Below, in pieces: positions 17,788 through 25,724 of a DNA stretch of 64,000 nucleotides. Where the stretch lies: assembly GCA_016792625.1 (NCBI GenBank), contig JAEUKK010000121.1, positions 42,681 to 106,680 on the forward strand. The letters run 5' to 3'. The notes under the pieces were generated by a model. It had not been told where the DNA came from. It searched no databases and was given only the letters and a program-made list of their open reading frames with translations. The DNA is from Deltaproteobacteria bacterium (GTDB taxonomy: Bacteria > Myxococcota_A > UBA796 > UBA2385). The stretch's first letter is position 1; each line of letters starts with the position of its first letter. Both the position numbers and the translations under genes were made by a program.

Positions 17788-18090
17788 TCAGCGCAGGCCG
17801 GCGGCGACCAGCAGGGGGTCGAGCTCACCCCGCGCGTCCAGCGCCCGCATGTCGTCATAGCCGCCGATGTGGGCCTCTCCGACCCAGATCTGGGGCACGG
17901 TGCGCCGCCCGCCGGCCCGGCGCATCAGCTCGATGCGGCCGTCATCATCGCCGGACAGGTCCACCTCGCGCACGGCCACCTTCTTCACCTCGCGCAAGAA
18001 GCGCAGCGCCGCCGAGCAGTAGGGGCAGAAGCCAGCCTTGTAGAGAATGACGGCAGGCGTGCTGTTGTGGGCAAGCGTGGGGCTGGACAT
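17788..18090 (-). CDS. grxC: Glutaredoxin
   Basis: A 100-residue dithiol glutaredoxin. The active site CPYC lies at residues 22-25 (LYKAGFCPYCSAAL). The glutathione-binding TVP motif is in RRTVPQIWVG, and GGYDD near residue 77 completes the GSH site. It reduces protein disulfides with glutathione in the cytoplasm. The ATG at 18090 has CGGAGCG upstream. It is divergent from the hydrolase at 18164. Confidence 0.92.
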   Translation of the reverse strand: MSSPTLAHNSTPAVILYKAGFCPYCSAALRFLREVKKVAVREVDLSGDDDGRIELMRRAGGRRTVPQIWVGEAHIGGYDDMRALDARGELDPLLVAAGLR

Positions 18091-18163
18091 CGGCGCTCCG
18101 GGGCCCGCGTTCGGCGCGACCCTGGGGCGCGATAACCCAGGCCGCGCCCGCCGCCGGAGGACC

Positions 18164-19174
18164 ATGCGCCCCACACCTTCCCCGCGCCCGCCCGGTCCCC
18201 TGCGTCGCCTGGCGGTGGCGACCGCCGCCCTCAGCGCGGCCGCGCTCTTGCTGACCAACGTCATGGTCTGGAACCAAGCGCGGAGCATGGTCACGCTCGT
18301 GGAGGGCGCGCCGCCGCCCGGCGACCCCCTGCGCTTGTCGACCGGCGAGAAGCTGCGCCTCGTGTGGTCGGGCGCGACCCTGCCCAAGCCCCGCGCGCCC
18401 CGCACCGCGGCTGAGGCCGGGCTCGACGCCGTCCCCGTCGAGCTCCAGCCGCTGGGCGGCCCGAAGCTCTGGGCCGAGCACGTCCGCACACCGGCGCCGA
18501 AGGGCACGCTGGTGCTCCTGCACGGCTACCTGGGCACCGGCGCCCAGCTCCACGAGCTCGCCGCCTGGGCAGCCGCGCAGGGCTGGGACAGCCTGCTCAT
18601 CGACCAGCGCGCACACGGGCGATCGGCGGGCACCCAGACGAGCATCGGCCGCCTCGAAGCCTGGGATGCGGCGGCGGGGGTGGAGTGGGCCCAGCAGCGC
18701 CCGGGCCCGGTGGTCGTCTACGGCTTCTCCATGGGGGCCGCGGCGGCGATCGGCGGGGCGGCGCGCGCGGGGGCGCGCCCACAGGCCCTCATCCTCGAGG
18801 GGGTCTACGCCCGCATGACCGAGGCGGTGGCCTGGCGGGTTGAGCTGATGGGCCTGCCCTCGGGCCTGCTCTCGCCCTGGCTGTGCGCGGCGGGCAGCCT
18901 CGTGCTGCAGACCAACATGCTGGCGCAAGCTCCAGAGGATGACGCCGCGCAGGTCAGCATCCCCACCTTGCTGCTGCACGGCGAAGACGACAGCCGCGCG
19001 CCGCCGAGCGCGGGCGCCCGCCTGCGTGCGCGCCTGCGAGGCCCCGCCGCGCTGGTCGTGCTCCCCGACACCGGCCACCAAGTGGGCCTGCGCTCGGCGC
19101 CCGCCCCCTGGACCGAAGCGGTCGGCCGCACGCTCGCCCAGGCCGCCGCTGACCCAGAGGCGCCGGGGCCGTGA
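18164..19174 (+). CDS. Membrane-anchored alpha/beta hydrolase
   Basis: A 336-residue protein with an N-terminal signal anchor (AVATAALSAAALLLTNVMVW) and a serine-hydrolase fold. Motifs are the oxyanion strand LVLLHGYLGTGAQ, the nucleophile elbow GFSMGA, an acid in LLLHGEDDSRAP and the His in LPDTGHQ. The order and sizes resemble BEM46/FrsA-like hydrolases with periplasmic catalytic domains. The substrate is unknown. The ATG at 18164 follows GGAGG. It lies next to the PHA locus, but convergent phaR separates it from those genes. Confidence 0.82.
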   Translation: MRPTPSPRPPGPLRRLAVATAALSAAALLLTNVMVWNQARSMVTLVEGAPPPGDPLRLSTGEKLRLVWSGATLPKPRAPRTAAEAGLDAVPVELQPLGGPKLWAEHVRTPAPKGTLVLLHGYLGTGAQLHELAAWAAAQGWDSLLIDQRAHGRSAGTQTSIGRLEAWDAAAGVEWAQQRPGPVVVYGFSMGAAAAIGGAARAGARPQALILEGVYARMTEAVAWRVELMGLPSGLLSPWLCAAGSLVLQTNMLAQAPEDDAAQVSIPTLLLHGEDDSRAPPSAGARLRARLRGPAALVVLPDTGHQVGLRSAPAPWTEAVGRTLAQAAADPEAPGP

Positions 19175-19207
19175 GGGCCGCTCGGCGCCGATGCGGGCCC
19201 CGCGACC

Positions 19208-19711
19208 TCAGCTTTTGCCGCGCAGCCGGCCCTCGAGCGAGGCGAGGCGGTCGCGCAGCGCGTCGAGCTCGTCGACCTCGGGCGCCGCGGCCGCCTTGGA
19301 CCGCGCGCGGGGCTCGGCATCGGGCTCGGGCGGCGGGCTGGGGCTGCCCACATCGGGGGGCGGCACATCGGGGCGAAGCCAGCCAAACTGGCGCTCGAAG
19401 CGGGTGACCTGGGCGTCGAGCAGCTCGAGGCCCAGCGAGACCTGCTTGAGCATCGCCCGCTGCATCACGCCCTCGGCGCCATAGCGGATGATGCGGTGCA
19501 GCAGCCCGACCGGGAAGAGCTCCGCCCCACCATTGCCCTCGAGCACGACCTGCAGCAGCACGTTGCGGGTGAGGTCGTCGCCGTTGTTCGCGTCGAGGAC
19601 CTGCACCTCTTCGCCCGCCCGCACCAGCGCGGCGAGCTCGTCGAGGTTGACGTAGCGAGAGGAGCTCGTGTCATAGAGCCGGCGGTTGCTGTACTTCTTG
19701 ATGACCCGCAT
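19208..19711 (-). CDS. phaR: Polyhydroxyalkanoate synthesis repressor PhaR
   Basis: PhaR represses phasin and PHA genes and also binds PHA granules, so it senses polymer. The conserved PHB/PHA DNA-binding domain opens the protein (MRVIKKYSNRRLYDT, then YVNLDELAALVRAGEEVQVLD, DLTRNVLLQVVLE). The second part has the PHB accumulation-regulatory segment (LLHRIIRYG). The C-terminal part is Pro/Glu-rich, ending in a short coiled coil (LRDRLASLEGRLRG). The start is the ATG at 19711. It is divergent from the phasin gene, with two 16-base repeats in the shared gap that may be its operators. Confidence 0.92.
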   Translation of the reverse strand: MRVIKKYSNRRLYDTSSSRYVNLDELAALVRAGEEVQVLDANNGDDLTRNVLLQVVLEGNGGAELFPVGLLHRIIRYGAEGVMQRAMLKQVSLGLELLDAQVTRFERQFGWLRPDVPPPDVGSPSPPPEPDAEPRARSKAAAAPEVDELDALRDRLASLEGRLRGKS

Positions 19712-19861
19712 GTCCCCTCCCCTCCGCGCCGCGCGCCGGGCCCGCAGCCCCTGCGGCCCGCCCGCATAGCGCGCCGGGGGCCCTCCGCCCGCCGAGCCGG
19801 ACCCCTCCCCCACCGCGCCCATCGCCGTGAACACTCTCCATCCGGTCATTTTCGTCTGTCG

Positions 19862-19891
19862 TTGAGAATTCTTGCCGCAGCGCAACATAAA
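19862..19891 (+). promoter_or_regulatory. Candidate sigma-70 promoter of the PHA operon
   Basis: A -35 TTGAGA (19862-19867, five of six) is separated by 18 bases from CATAAA (19886-19891, four of six). It starts a ~100-base leader before the phasin ATG. The first PhaR-like repeat fills the spacer. Confidence 0.45.
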
Positions 19892-19909
19892 CCCTTGCCG
19901 CAGCGCAGC
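19871..19909 (+). promoter_or_regulatory. Two direct repeats over the PHA promoter; candidate PhaR operators
   Basis: CTTGCCGCAGCGCAACA (19871-19887) and CTTGCCGCAGCGCAGCA (19894-19910) differ at one base and start 23 bases apart, about two helical turns. Each contains a TTGC/GCA dyad like the TGC-rich sites described for PhaR in Paracoccus and Ralstonia. One sits in the spacer and the other just after the -10 box. Confidence 0.5.
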
Positions 19910-20000
19910 ACGGGCGCTAAGGTCGTGGGGCAGCCGGCGCAGGCCGGCCCCCCTCTCCCCGATGTCCTCCGAGACGCTGCCCACGCAGAAGGAGCCGCCC

Positions 20001-20723
20001 ATGTCGACCCACAGCACCCCCTCCGCCAGCCTGACCAACCCCTTCGCCGCCTGGGCCAAGGGCGCCGAGGCGATGCACGACATGATGACCGAGGCCATGC
20101 GCAGCACCACCAAGACCATGACCGGCCTCGGCACCAAGCCGGTGCTGCCCGGCATGCCTGACCTGCGCGGCGGCCAAAAGGCCGCGATGGACGCGATGAC
20201 CGAGATGGCGGCCCCCCTGCGCGCCGTCGTCGGCCCCGAGCGCCTCAGCGCCGAGGTCAAGCGTGAGGCCGAGCTGGCCGGCAAGCTGATGAAGTGGTCG
20301 GGCGAGAAGGCCGCAGAGCACGTCAAGACCGTCGAGGCTGAGGGCCGCACCCTGCGCACGCTGGGCGAAGAGGGCGTGGCCATCGGTCAAGAGGCCGCCA
20401 AGGCCAGCGCCAAGCTCGGCGCCGACGTGGCCGCCAACGCCGCCCTCGTCGAAGATCACGCAGTCAAGGCCGCGACTTGGTCGGCGCGCGTCGCCCGCCA
20501 CCAGGCCGACACCACCGTCAACGCGCTGCACACCGCCAGCAAGCAGGCCCAAGAGCTGCAGCAGCTCGGCATTGAGGCGATGACCGCCCGCCTCGAGTCC
20601 ACGCTGAAGCTCCAGGCCGAGCTGGCCACCCTGCCGGCCAAGATGCTCCGCGCCGCGGCCCCGAAGGCCGCCTCTGCCCCGGCCGCGGCCCCCGCCGACA
20701 AGGCCGAAGCCCCCTCCGCCTGA
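20001..20723 (+). CDS. Phasin-family PHA granule-associated protein
   Basis: A 240-residue, mostly helical protein with Ala-rich amphipathic helices and a basic Pro/Ala tail (APKAASAPAAAPADKAEAPS). This is the composition of phasins, which coat PHA granules. The middle (STLKLQAELATLPAKML and QAQELQQLGIEAMTARLEST) resembles the phasin_2 core. The ATG at 20001 has GAAGGAG seven bases upstream. It is the first gene of the PHA operon, downstream of the candidate PhaR operators. Assignment rests on composition and context. Confidence 0.75.
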   Translation: MSTHSTPSASLTNPFAAWAKGAEAMHDMMTEAMRSTTKTMTGLGTKPVLPGMPDLRGGQKAAMDAMTEMAAPLRAVVGPERLSAEVKREAELAGKLMKWSGEKAAEHVKTVEAEGRTLRTLGEEGVAIGQEAAKASAKLGADVAANAALVEDHAVKAATWSARVARHQADTTVNALHTASKQAQELQQLGIEAMTARLESTLKLQAELATLPAKMLRAAAPKAASAPAAAPADKAEAPSA

Positions 20724-20759
20724 GCCCCGCGCGCGACCCGCACCCCGATTGGAGCCGAC

Positions 20760-21254
20760 ATGAGCCAGCCTGACGCCGCTTTCCCCGACTTCAAGGGCAT
20801 GAGCGAAGAGCTCTACCAGCAGTGGGAGAAGTCCATGACCGCCTGGTGGGACCAGGTGCTGGAGTCCCCGAGCTTCCTCGACGCCACCAACAAGAACGTG
20901 TCGGGCATGGCCCGGATGCGCGCCCGCTACGAGGAGCAGGTCGACGAGCAGCTCATGAAGCTGCACCTGCCGACCCGGGGCGACATGACCCGCCTCGCGC
21001 GCATCGCGACCCTGCTCGAGAAGCGTCTGCTCGAAATGGAGGACACCATCCTCGACCTGCGCGACGGCATGGCGGCCCGCGACGCGGCGATCGCCCGCCT
21101 CGAAAAAGAGACCATCCAGGCCCGGATCGAGGCCGCCGAGGCCCGGCTAGAGCTGCGCGCCCGCCTCGACGAGCTCGCCGTCCGGCTGGACGCGGGCGCC
21201 GAGGGGGCCGAGCCGGCCGCCAAGGCCAACAAGCCCTCCCCCAAGAAGTCCTGA
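20760..21254 (+). CDS. PhaE-like PHA synthase subunit
   Basis: A 164-residue helical protein. WEKSMTAWWDQVLESPSFLD and LHLPTRGDMTRLARIATLLE match the pattern of PhaE/PhaM-type partners, where an LPTR-like motif before a long coiled coil (residues 85-150) is typical. PhaE proteins form the class III synthase with PhaC. This one is about half the length of classical PhaE (~350 residues). The Lys-rich tail ends KPSPKKS. It follows phasin by 36 bases and precedes phaC by 12, with clear ribosome sites throughout. Confidence 0.72.
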   Translation: MSQPDAAFPDFKGMSEELYQQWEKSMTAWWDQVLESPSFLDATNKNVSGMARMRARYEEQVDEQLMKLHLPTRGDMTRLARIATLLEKRLLEMEDTILDLRDGMAARDAAIARLEKETIQARIEAAEARLELRARLDELAVRLDAGAEGAEPAAKANKPSPKKS

Positions 21255-21266
21255 TCGGAGGCCACC

Positions 21267-22304
21267 GTGAACGTCTACACCGAAGCGGAGCGCCTCGCTG
21301 ACCTCGGCCAGTTCTTGGCCACCGACCCCATCCGTCGTGTCCAGACGGGCGTCAGCAGTCACGTGGTCATTCACCGTCAAGGCAAGTCAGCGGTGCGCTA
21401 CTTCCCGCCGGCCCATCCCGATGGGCAGGTGCGGCGCCCGCTGTTCATCTCGATGCCCCTCATCAACACCTGGACGGTCTTTGACCTGCTGCCGGGCATG
21501 AGCGTCATCGAGAAGCTCGTCGCGCACGGTGTCCCCGTCTACTTGCTCGACTGGGGTCGCCCCGGCCCCGAGGACGTTGAGGTGACGCTGGGCGAGCTGG
21601 TCGACGACCTGCTCCCCCGCGCGCTGCGGCGCAGCGCCCGCCACGCGCGCCAGCACGGGCACCTCGCCGCTGATGAGCTGCCCGACGCGCTCGGCTACTG
21701 CGTGGGCGGAAGCTTCTTGAGCATCAGCCTCGCCCGCAACCCGGGCCTCGCCCGGCGCATGGCCCTGCTCGCCGCGCCGATCGACTTCCACGCCAGTGGC
21801 CGGCTGTCGAGCTGGGCCGACAAAGAGGGCTTCCCGGTCGACGACATCGTCGACGGCTTCGGCAACTTCCCCAAGGCCATGATGAAGGACGCCTTCGCCT
21901 GGCTGCGCCCGATGGGCCAGCTTAGCAAGTGGAAGACCATCTACGACAAGATCGACCAGGACGGCTTCCCCACCACCTGGGCAGCGATGGAGCAGTGGAA
22001 CGGCGACGGCGTCGACTTCCCCGGCGAGGCCTACCGGGCCTACATCAAGGGCTGCTACTTCGAGAACGCCCTGGTGGGCGGTGGTTGGGTGCTCGACGGG
22101 CGGCCGGTTGACCTCAAGAAGGGCACCATCCCCGCGCACGCCTTCGCCGCCAAAGCAGACCACATCTGCCCGCCCGCGGCCGCGTTTGGTCTGAGCAAGG
22201 CCTGGGGCGGCCCGGTCAGCACCGAGGTGGTAAGCGGCGGGCACGTCGGGGTCTGCATCGGCAAGAGCTTCCCCGCGCGACTCCTCGCCTGGATCGACGC
22301 ATGA
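21267..22304 (+). CDS. phaC: Poly(3-hydroxyalkanoate) synthase, first copy
   Basis: PHA synthase joins (R)-3-hydroxyacyl-CoA units into polyester on the granule surface. At 345 residues it is the size of class III/IV PhaC, with no class I/II N-terminal domain. The lipase-like box is GYCVGG with nucleophile Cys145. Asp298 is in AKADHICPP and His326 in GGHVGV, so the triad is complete. VYLLDWGRPGPED is the family core. The start is GTG at 21267 after CGGAGG. The stop overlaps the ATG of the next phaC (ATGA). Confidence 0.9.
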   Translation: MNVYTEAERLADLGQFLATDPIRRVQTGVSSHVVIHRQGKSAVRYFPPAHPDGQVRRPLFISMPLINTWTVFDLLPGMSVIEKLVAHGVPVYLLDWGRPGPEDVEVTLGELVDDLLPRALRRSARHARQHGHLAADELPDALGYCVGGSFLSISLARNPGLARRMALLAAPIDFHASGRLSSWADKEGFPVDDIVDGFGNFPKAMMKDAFAWLRPMGQLSKWKTIYDKIDQDGFPTTWAAMEQWNGDGVDFPGEAYRAYIKGCYFENALVGGGWVLDGRPVDLKKGTIPAHAFAAKADHICPPAAAFGLSKAWGGPVSTEVVSGGHVGVCIGKSFPARLLAWIDA

Positions 22305-23419
22305 GCCCCCCGCCGGACCCGACCGCGCCGCGCCCCCCGAGCCCGCTCGGGTTCGACCCCTTCGCGCCCCTCCGCCCCCTGGTGGAGGGCGTCGGTGGCG
22401 TCGATCAGGCCGACCGGGTCCGGCGGGGTATGCTCGTGCACCAGGCCGTGCCGCGCCCACCCGTGGGGCTGACCCCCCACACCGTGATCCATGAGCAGAA
22501 CAAGCTCGTGGTGCGCTATTACCCGCCCTCGGGCGCGGTGCGCAAGACGCCGATCGTGGTCGTGCCCAGCATGATCAACCGCGCGTACATCTGTGACCTC
22601 GAGCCCGACCGCAGCTTGGTCGGCGGCCTCGCCCGGGCCGGTCACCCGACCTACCTCGTCGACTGGGGTGTGCCCGGCGAAGAAGACGCCAAGACCAGCG
22701 TGGCTGACGTCGTCCTCGACCTGCTCCACCGGGCGGTCGACCGGGCCTGTCGGCACGCCAAAAGCCCGACGGCCAGCCTGCTCGGCTACTGCCAAGGCGG
22801 GACGCTGGCGACCATGTACGCCGCGCTGCGGCCACAGCGGGTGGCCACCCTCGCCGTGTTCAACGCGCCGGTCCGCTTCGCAGCGGGCGGGCGCTTTCGT
22901 GATTTTGTCGACCCCGCCGCCTTTGACGTCGACGAGGCCATTGACAAAGAGCGGCTGCTGCCCATCGAGCTCATGCGCGTGGCGTTTAAGCTGCTCGACC
23001 CGATGGGCAACTGGAACAAGTACATCGCCATCGAGCAGGACGCGCAAGACCCCCAGCGCCTCGCCCGCACCATGGCCCGCGAGCGCTGGCTGGAGGAGAA
23101 CGTCCCCATGCCGGGCACCTTTGCGGCCGAGTTCATCCGCAACGCCTACCAGGAGGACCGCCTGCTCGCCGGCACCTGGGAGGTCGGCGGCCAACGCGTG
23201 GACCTGCGCCAGATCAAGGTCCCTCTGCTCGTCCTGGCGGCGGCCAAGGACTTCATTACGCCCGCCGAGGCGGCCCTGCCCCTCGCCGAGGCGACCAGCA
23301 GCGCCGACGTCACCAGCGAGGTGCTGGCCAGCGGGCACATCGGCGTGGTGGTCGGCGGCTTCGGCCCCAAGGTCTTCTACCCCTTGCTCAGCCGCTGGCA
23401 CCAGGCCCGCACCCCCTGA
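22301..23419 (+). CDS. phaC: Poly(3-hydroxyalkanoate) synthase, second copy
   Basis: A 372-residue PhaC clearly different from the one before it. The lipase box is GYCQGG with Cys164. Asp317 is in AAKDFITP and His346 in ASGHIGV. TYLVDWGVPGEED is the core motif. It has a ~50-residue Pro-rich N-terminal extension. The start overlaps the previous stop, so the two synthases are translated together and could form a mixed complex with the PhaE-like protein. A strong hairpin follows the gene. Confidence 0.9.
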   Translation: MSPPPDPTAPRPPSPLGFDPFAPLRPLVEGVGGVDQADRVRRGMLVHQAVPRPPVGLTPHTVIHEQNKLVVRYYPPSGAVRKTPIVVVPSMINRAYICDLEPDRSLVGGLARAGHPTYLVDWGVPGEEDAKTSVADVVLDLLHRAVDRACRHAKSPTASLLGYCQGGTLATMYAALRPQRVATLAVFNAPVRFAAGGRFRDFVDPAAFDVDEAIDKERLLPIELMRVAFKLLDPMGNWNKYIAIEQDAQDPQRLARTMARERWLEENVPMPGTFAAEFIRNAYQEDRLLAGTWEVGGQRVDLRQIKVPLLVLAAAKDFITPAEAALPLAEATSSADVTSEVLASGHIGVVVGGFGPKVFYPLLSRWHQARTP

Positions 23420-23420
23420 G

Positions 23421-23467
23421 GCGGGCTGCGGCTCCATCCCCGGGGTTCTTACCCCCGGGGAGCCCGC
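23421..23467 (+). terminator. Strong hairpin after the second phaC
   Basis: CCCCGGGG at 23438-23445 pairs with 23453-23460 around a 7-base loop. GCGGGCT (23421-23427) pairs with AGCCCGC (23461-23467) to extend the stem. There is no T-run. It may end most transcripts from the PHA promoter or lower expression of the next gene. Confidence 0.5.
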
Positions 23468-23515
23468 TCCGGGGCAAGGCCGGGGCAGCCTTCGCCGCCC
23501 CGCCCTGATGGAGAG

Positions 23516-25024
23516 ATGATGCACAGCACCAGCGACTGGCTCCGCAGCAACGCCCGCTTTTGGCCCGACGACGAGGTCCTCGTCGACCAGGGCACCGGCC
23601 GCCGCTGGACCCAAGCGGCGCTGCGCGACGAGGCCCTGGCCTGGGCCGAGCGCCTGCGCCTGCTCGGCGTGGGCCCCGGCGACCGCGTGGCGGTGCTCGC
23701 CCACAACCGCGGCGAGACCTTCGCGCTGCTCTTCGCCTGCGCCGAGCGCGGCGCGGCCCTGCTGCCGCTGAACTGGCGCCTGACCACCGAAGAGCTGCGC
23801 TACCAGATCGAGGACTGCACTCCTTCGGTGCTCATCGCCGACGAGCGACACAGCGGCGTTGATCTCGGTCTGCCCCGTTGGAGCATGGAGCGCGGCCCCG
23901 AGGTGACGCCGGGCGCGCCTGGGCCCGGCAGCGCGCCCGCCGACCCGTGGATGATCATGTACACCTCGGGCTCGACCGGTCGGCCCAAGGGCGCGCTGAT
24001 CACCCACCAGCAGGTCTTTCACAACGCGGTCACCACCGTGTTGGCCTGCGGCCTGCGCCGGGGCAGCTCGACCCTGACCTTCGCGCCCCTCTTCCATACG
24101 GGGGGCATGAATTGCCTCAGCACGCCCCTGCTCTTCTGCGGCGGCCGGGTGGTGCTGACGCCGAAGCTCGACGCTGCGTCGGCGCTGGCGACGATCGCCG
24201 AGGCCCGCATCACCCACCTGATGGGCGTGCCGACCATCTACCAGATGATCGCCGACCACCCCGACTTCGACCACCTCGACCTCTCCTCGGTCGAGGACGC
24301 CCTCTGCGGCGGCGCGCCCCTCGCCGTGCCCCTGTTGCAGCGCTACCAAGACCGGGGGATCCCCCTGCGGCAGGGCTTCGGCCTGACCGAGGTCGGTCCC
24401 AACTGCTTCTCCATGCCCGCGGCCCGCGCCCGCGAAAAAATGGAGGGGGATCTGTCTGACCCGACGCTCGGCCCCCCGGGCAGCTGCGTCGGCCTGCCCA
24501 TCCAGAACATCGCCCTGAAGGTCATCCGCGCCGACGGCGCGGAGTGTGCGGTCGGCGAGCCGGGTGAGCTCGTGCTGTCGGGGCCGATGGTCTGTGGCGG
24601 CTACTGGGGCAAGCCGGCGGCCACCGCCGAGGCCATCCGCGACGGCTGGTTCCACACCGGCGACATGCTCAGCCGAGACGCCGAGGGCTACTACTACGTC
24701 CGCGGCCGCATCAAAGAGATGTACAAGTCCGGCGGAGAGAACGTCTACCCCGCCGAGGTCGAGGGCGCGCTCCAAGCCCATCCCCAGGTGGCGCTGGCCG
24801 CCGTGGTCGGCGTGCCTCACCCCACCTGGGGCGAGGTGGGCGCGGCCTTCATCGAGCCCCACCACGGGCAGCCCGTCGATCTCGACGACCTGCAGCGCTT
24901 CCTCGCCGCGCGGCTGGCGAAGTTCAAGCTCCCTCGCACCATTGAGGTCATGGCCGAGCTGCCCCGCACGGGCTCGGGCAAGATCGACAAGGCCGCCTTG
25001 CTGCGCCGCGGCCACGCCGCCTGA
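23516..25024 (+). CDS. AMP-dependent acyl-CoA synthetase
   Basis: An ANL-superfamily ligase of 502 residues. It forms an acyl-adenylate and then the CoA thioester. Motifs in order: P-loop YTSGSTGRPKG (~145), GFGLTEVGPN, the adenylate Asp in GWFHTGDML, hinge GRIKEMYKSGGENVYPAEVE, and the C-terminal catalytic Lys in TGSGKIDKAALL. It resembles medium/long-chain fatty acid ligases. Next to phaC, it may activate fatty or hydroxy-fatty acids for polymer synthesis (inference). Two Met codons start the frame. The first, at 23516, follows TGGAGAG. Confidence 0.9.
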   Translation: MMHSTSDWLRSNARFWPDDEVLVDQGTGRRWTQAALRDEALAWAERLRLLGVGPGDRVAVLAHNRGETFALLFACAERGAALLPLNWRLTTEELRYQIEDCTPSVLIADERHSGVDLGLPRWSMERGPEVTPGAPGPGSAPADPWMIMYTSGSTGRPKGALITHQQVFHNAVTTVLACGLRRGSSTLTFAPLFHTGGMNCLSTPLLFCGGRVVLTPKLDAASALATIAEARITHLMGVPTIYQMIADHPDFDHLDLSSVEDALCGGAPLAVPLLQRYQDRGIPLRQGFGLTEVGPNCFSMPAARAREKMEGDLSDPTLGPPGSCVGLPIQNIALKVIRADGAECAVGEPGELVLSGPMVCGGYWGKPAATAEAIRDGWFHTGDMLSRDAEGYYYVRGRIKEMYKSGGENVYPAEVEGALQAHPQVALAAVVGVPHPTWGEVGAAFIEPHHGQPVDLDDLQRFLAARLAKFKLPRTIEVMAELPRTGSGKIDKAALLRRGHAA

Positions 25025-25080
25025 GCCTGCGCCGCCGCCCCCTCCCCTCGCACTCCCGCACACCCACCCTGGAGCCCCCG

Positions 25081-25656
25081 ATGCGCGCCCACCTGCTGAG
25101 CCTCAGCCTGCTCTCTCTCTCTCTCGGCTGCACCCCCGACGACGAGAAGAACACCGACACCGGCGCCGAAGAGGCCGACGCCGACGCCGACAGCGACGCT
25201 GACGCCGACAGCGACGCTGACAGCGACGCTGACAGCGACGCCGACGCCGACAACACCAGCATCGTCGGGGAGTGGCTGTCCGAGGGCGATGACATCAGCC
25301 TGCTGTTCCAGAGCGGCCTCTTCGACTACGAGCGGATCGAGGCCAGCTTTGGCAGCGACGCGGCCTACACGGTCGTCGCGACCACCGGGGGCGGTGATGT
25401 CTACGAATTCGTCGGCACCTACACCACTGACACCAGCACCACCCCGCACTCCATCGTGCTGAGCCAGGCGACCCCCTACGAGGCGACCGCCGAGGGCATC
25501 TGGCAGATCAGCGGGACCACGATGCAGTACGAGGTGGCCCAGACCGACCCGAACCCGGCTGGCATCGTCGCCCCCACGCCGGGTGCAGGCTTCGGCAGCA
25601 CCACCGGCGGCGGCATCAACGCCGGCCAGAACGTGCAGATCTACCAGCGGCAGTGA
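25081..25656 (+). CDS. Lipoprotein with Asp-Ala/Asp-Ser repeat linker
   Basis: A 191-residue predicted lipoprotein. The signal (LLSLSLLSLSLGC) ends in a lipobox with Cys17. Residues 30-58 are an acidic repeat of Asp-Ala and Asp-Ser pairs, a flexible stalk common on myxobacterial surface lipoproteins and possibly calcium-binding. The remaining ~130 residues are beta-rich (IVGEWLSEGDDISLLFQSG; GTYTTDTSTTPHSIVLSQ), like a small lipocalin-type or repeat domain. I cannot name it. The ATG at 25081 has CTGGAGCCCCC. Confidence 0.75.
   Translation: MRAHLLSLSLLSLSLGCTPDDEKNTDTGAEEADADADSDADADSDADSDADSDADADNTSIVGEWLSEGDDISLLFQSGLFDYERIEASFGSDAAYTVVATTGGGDVYEFVGTYTTDTSTTPHSIVLSQATPYEATAEGIWQISGTTMQYEVAQTDPNPAGIVAPTPGAGFGSTTGGGINAGQNVQIYQRQ
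25174..25251 (+). repeat. Asp-Ala/Asp-Ser coding microsatellite
   Basis: A hexamer-based tandem repeat of GACGCC/GACGCT and GACAGC units within the lipoprotein gene. It stays in frame, so unit gain or loss would only change stalk length. Confidence 0.8.
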
Positions 25657-25724
25657 GGGCCCGCGGGGGCGCGCGACGATAGCCGCCCCCCACGCACCGC
25701 GGCACCCGCCGCGCCGGAGTTGAC

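Noticed and set aside
22055..25063. Minus-strand open frame of about 1000 codons
   Set aside because: It is antisense to both phaC and the acyl-CoA ligase, which have complete active sites. Low-complexity product.
25174..25251. Repeat array that could look like CRISPR
   Set aside because: Hexamer units without spacers, in frame inside a lipoprotein.
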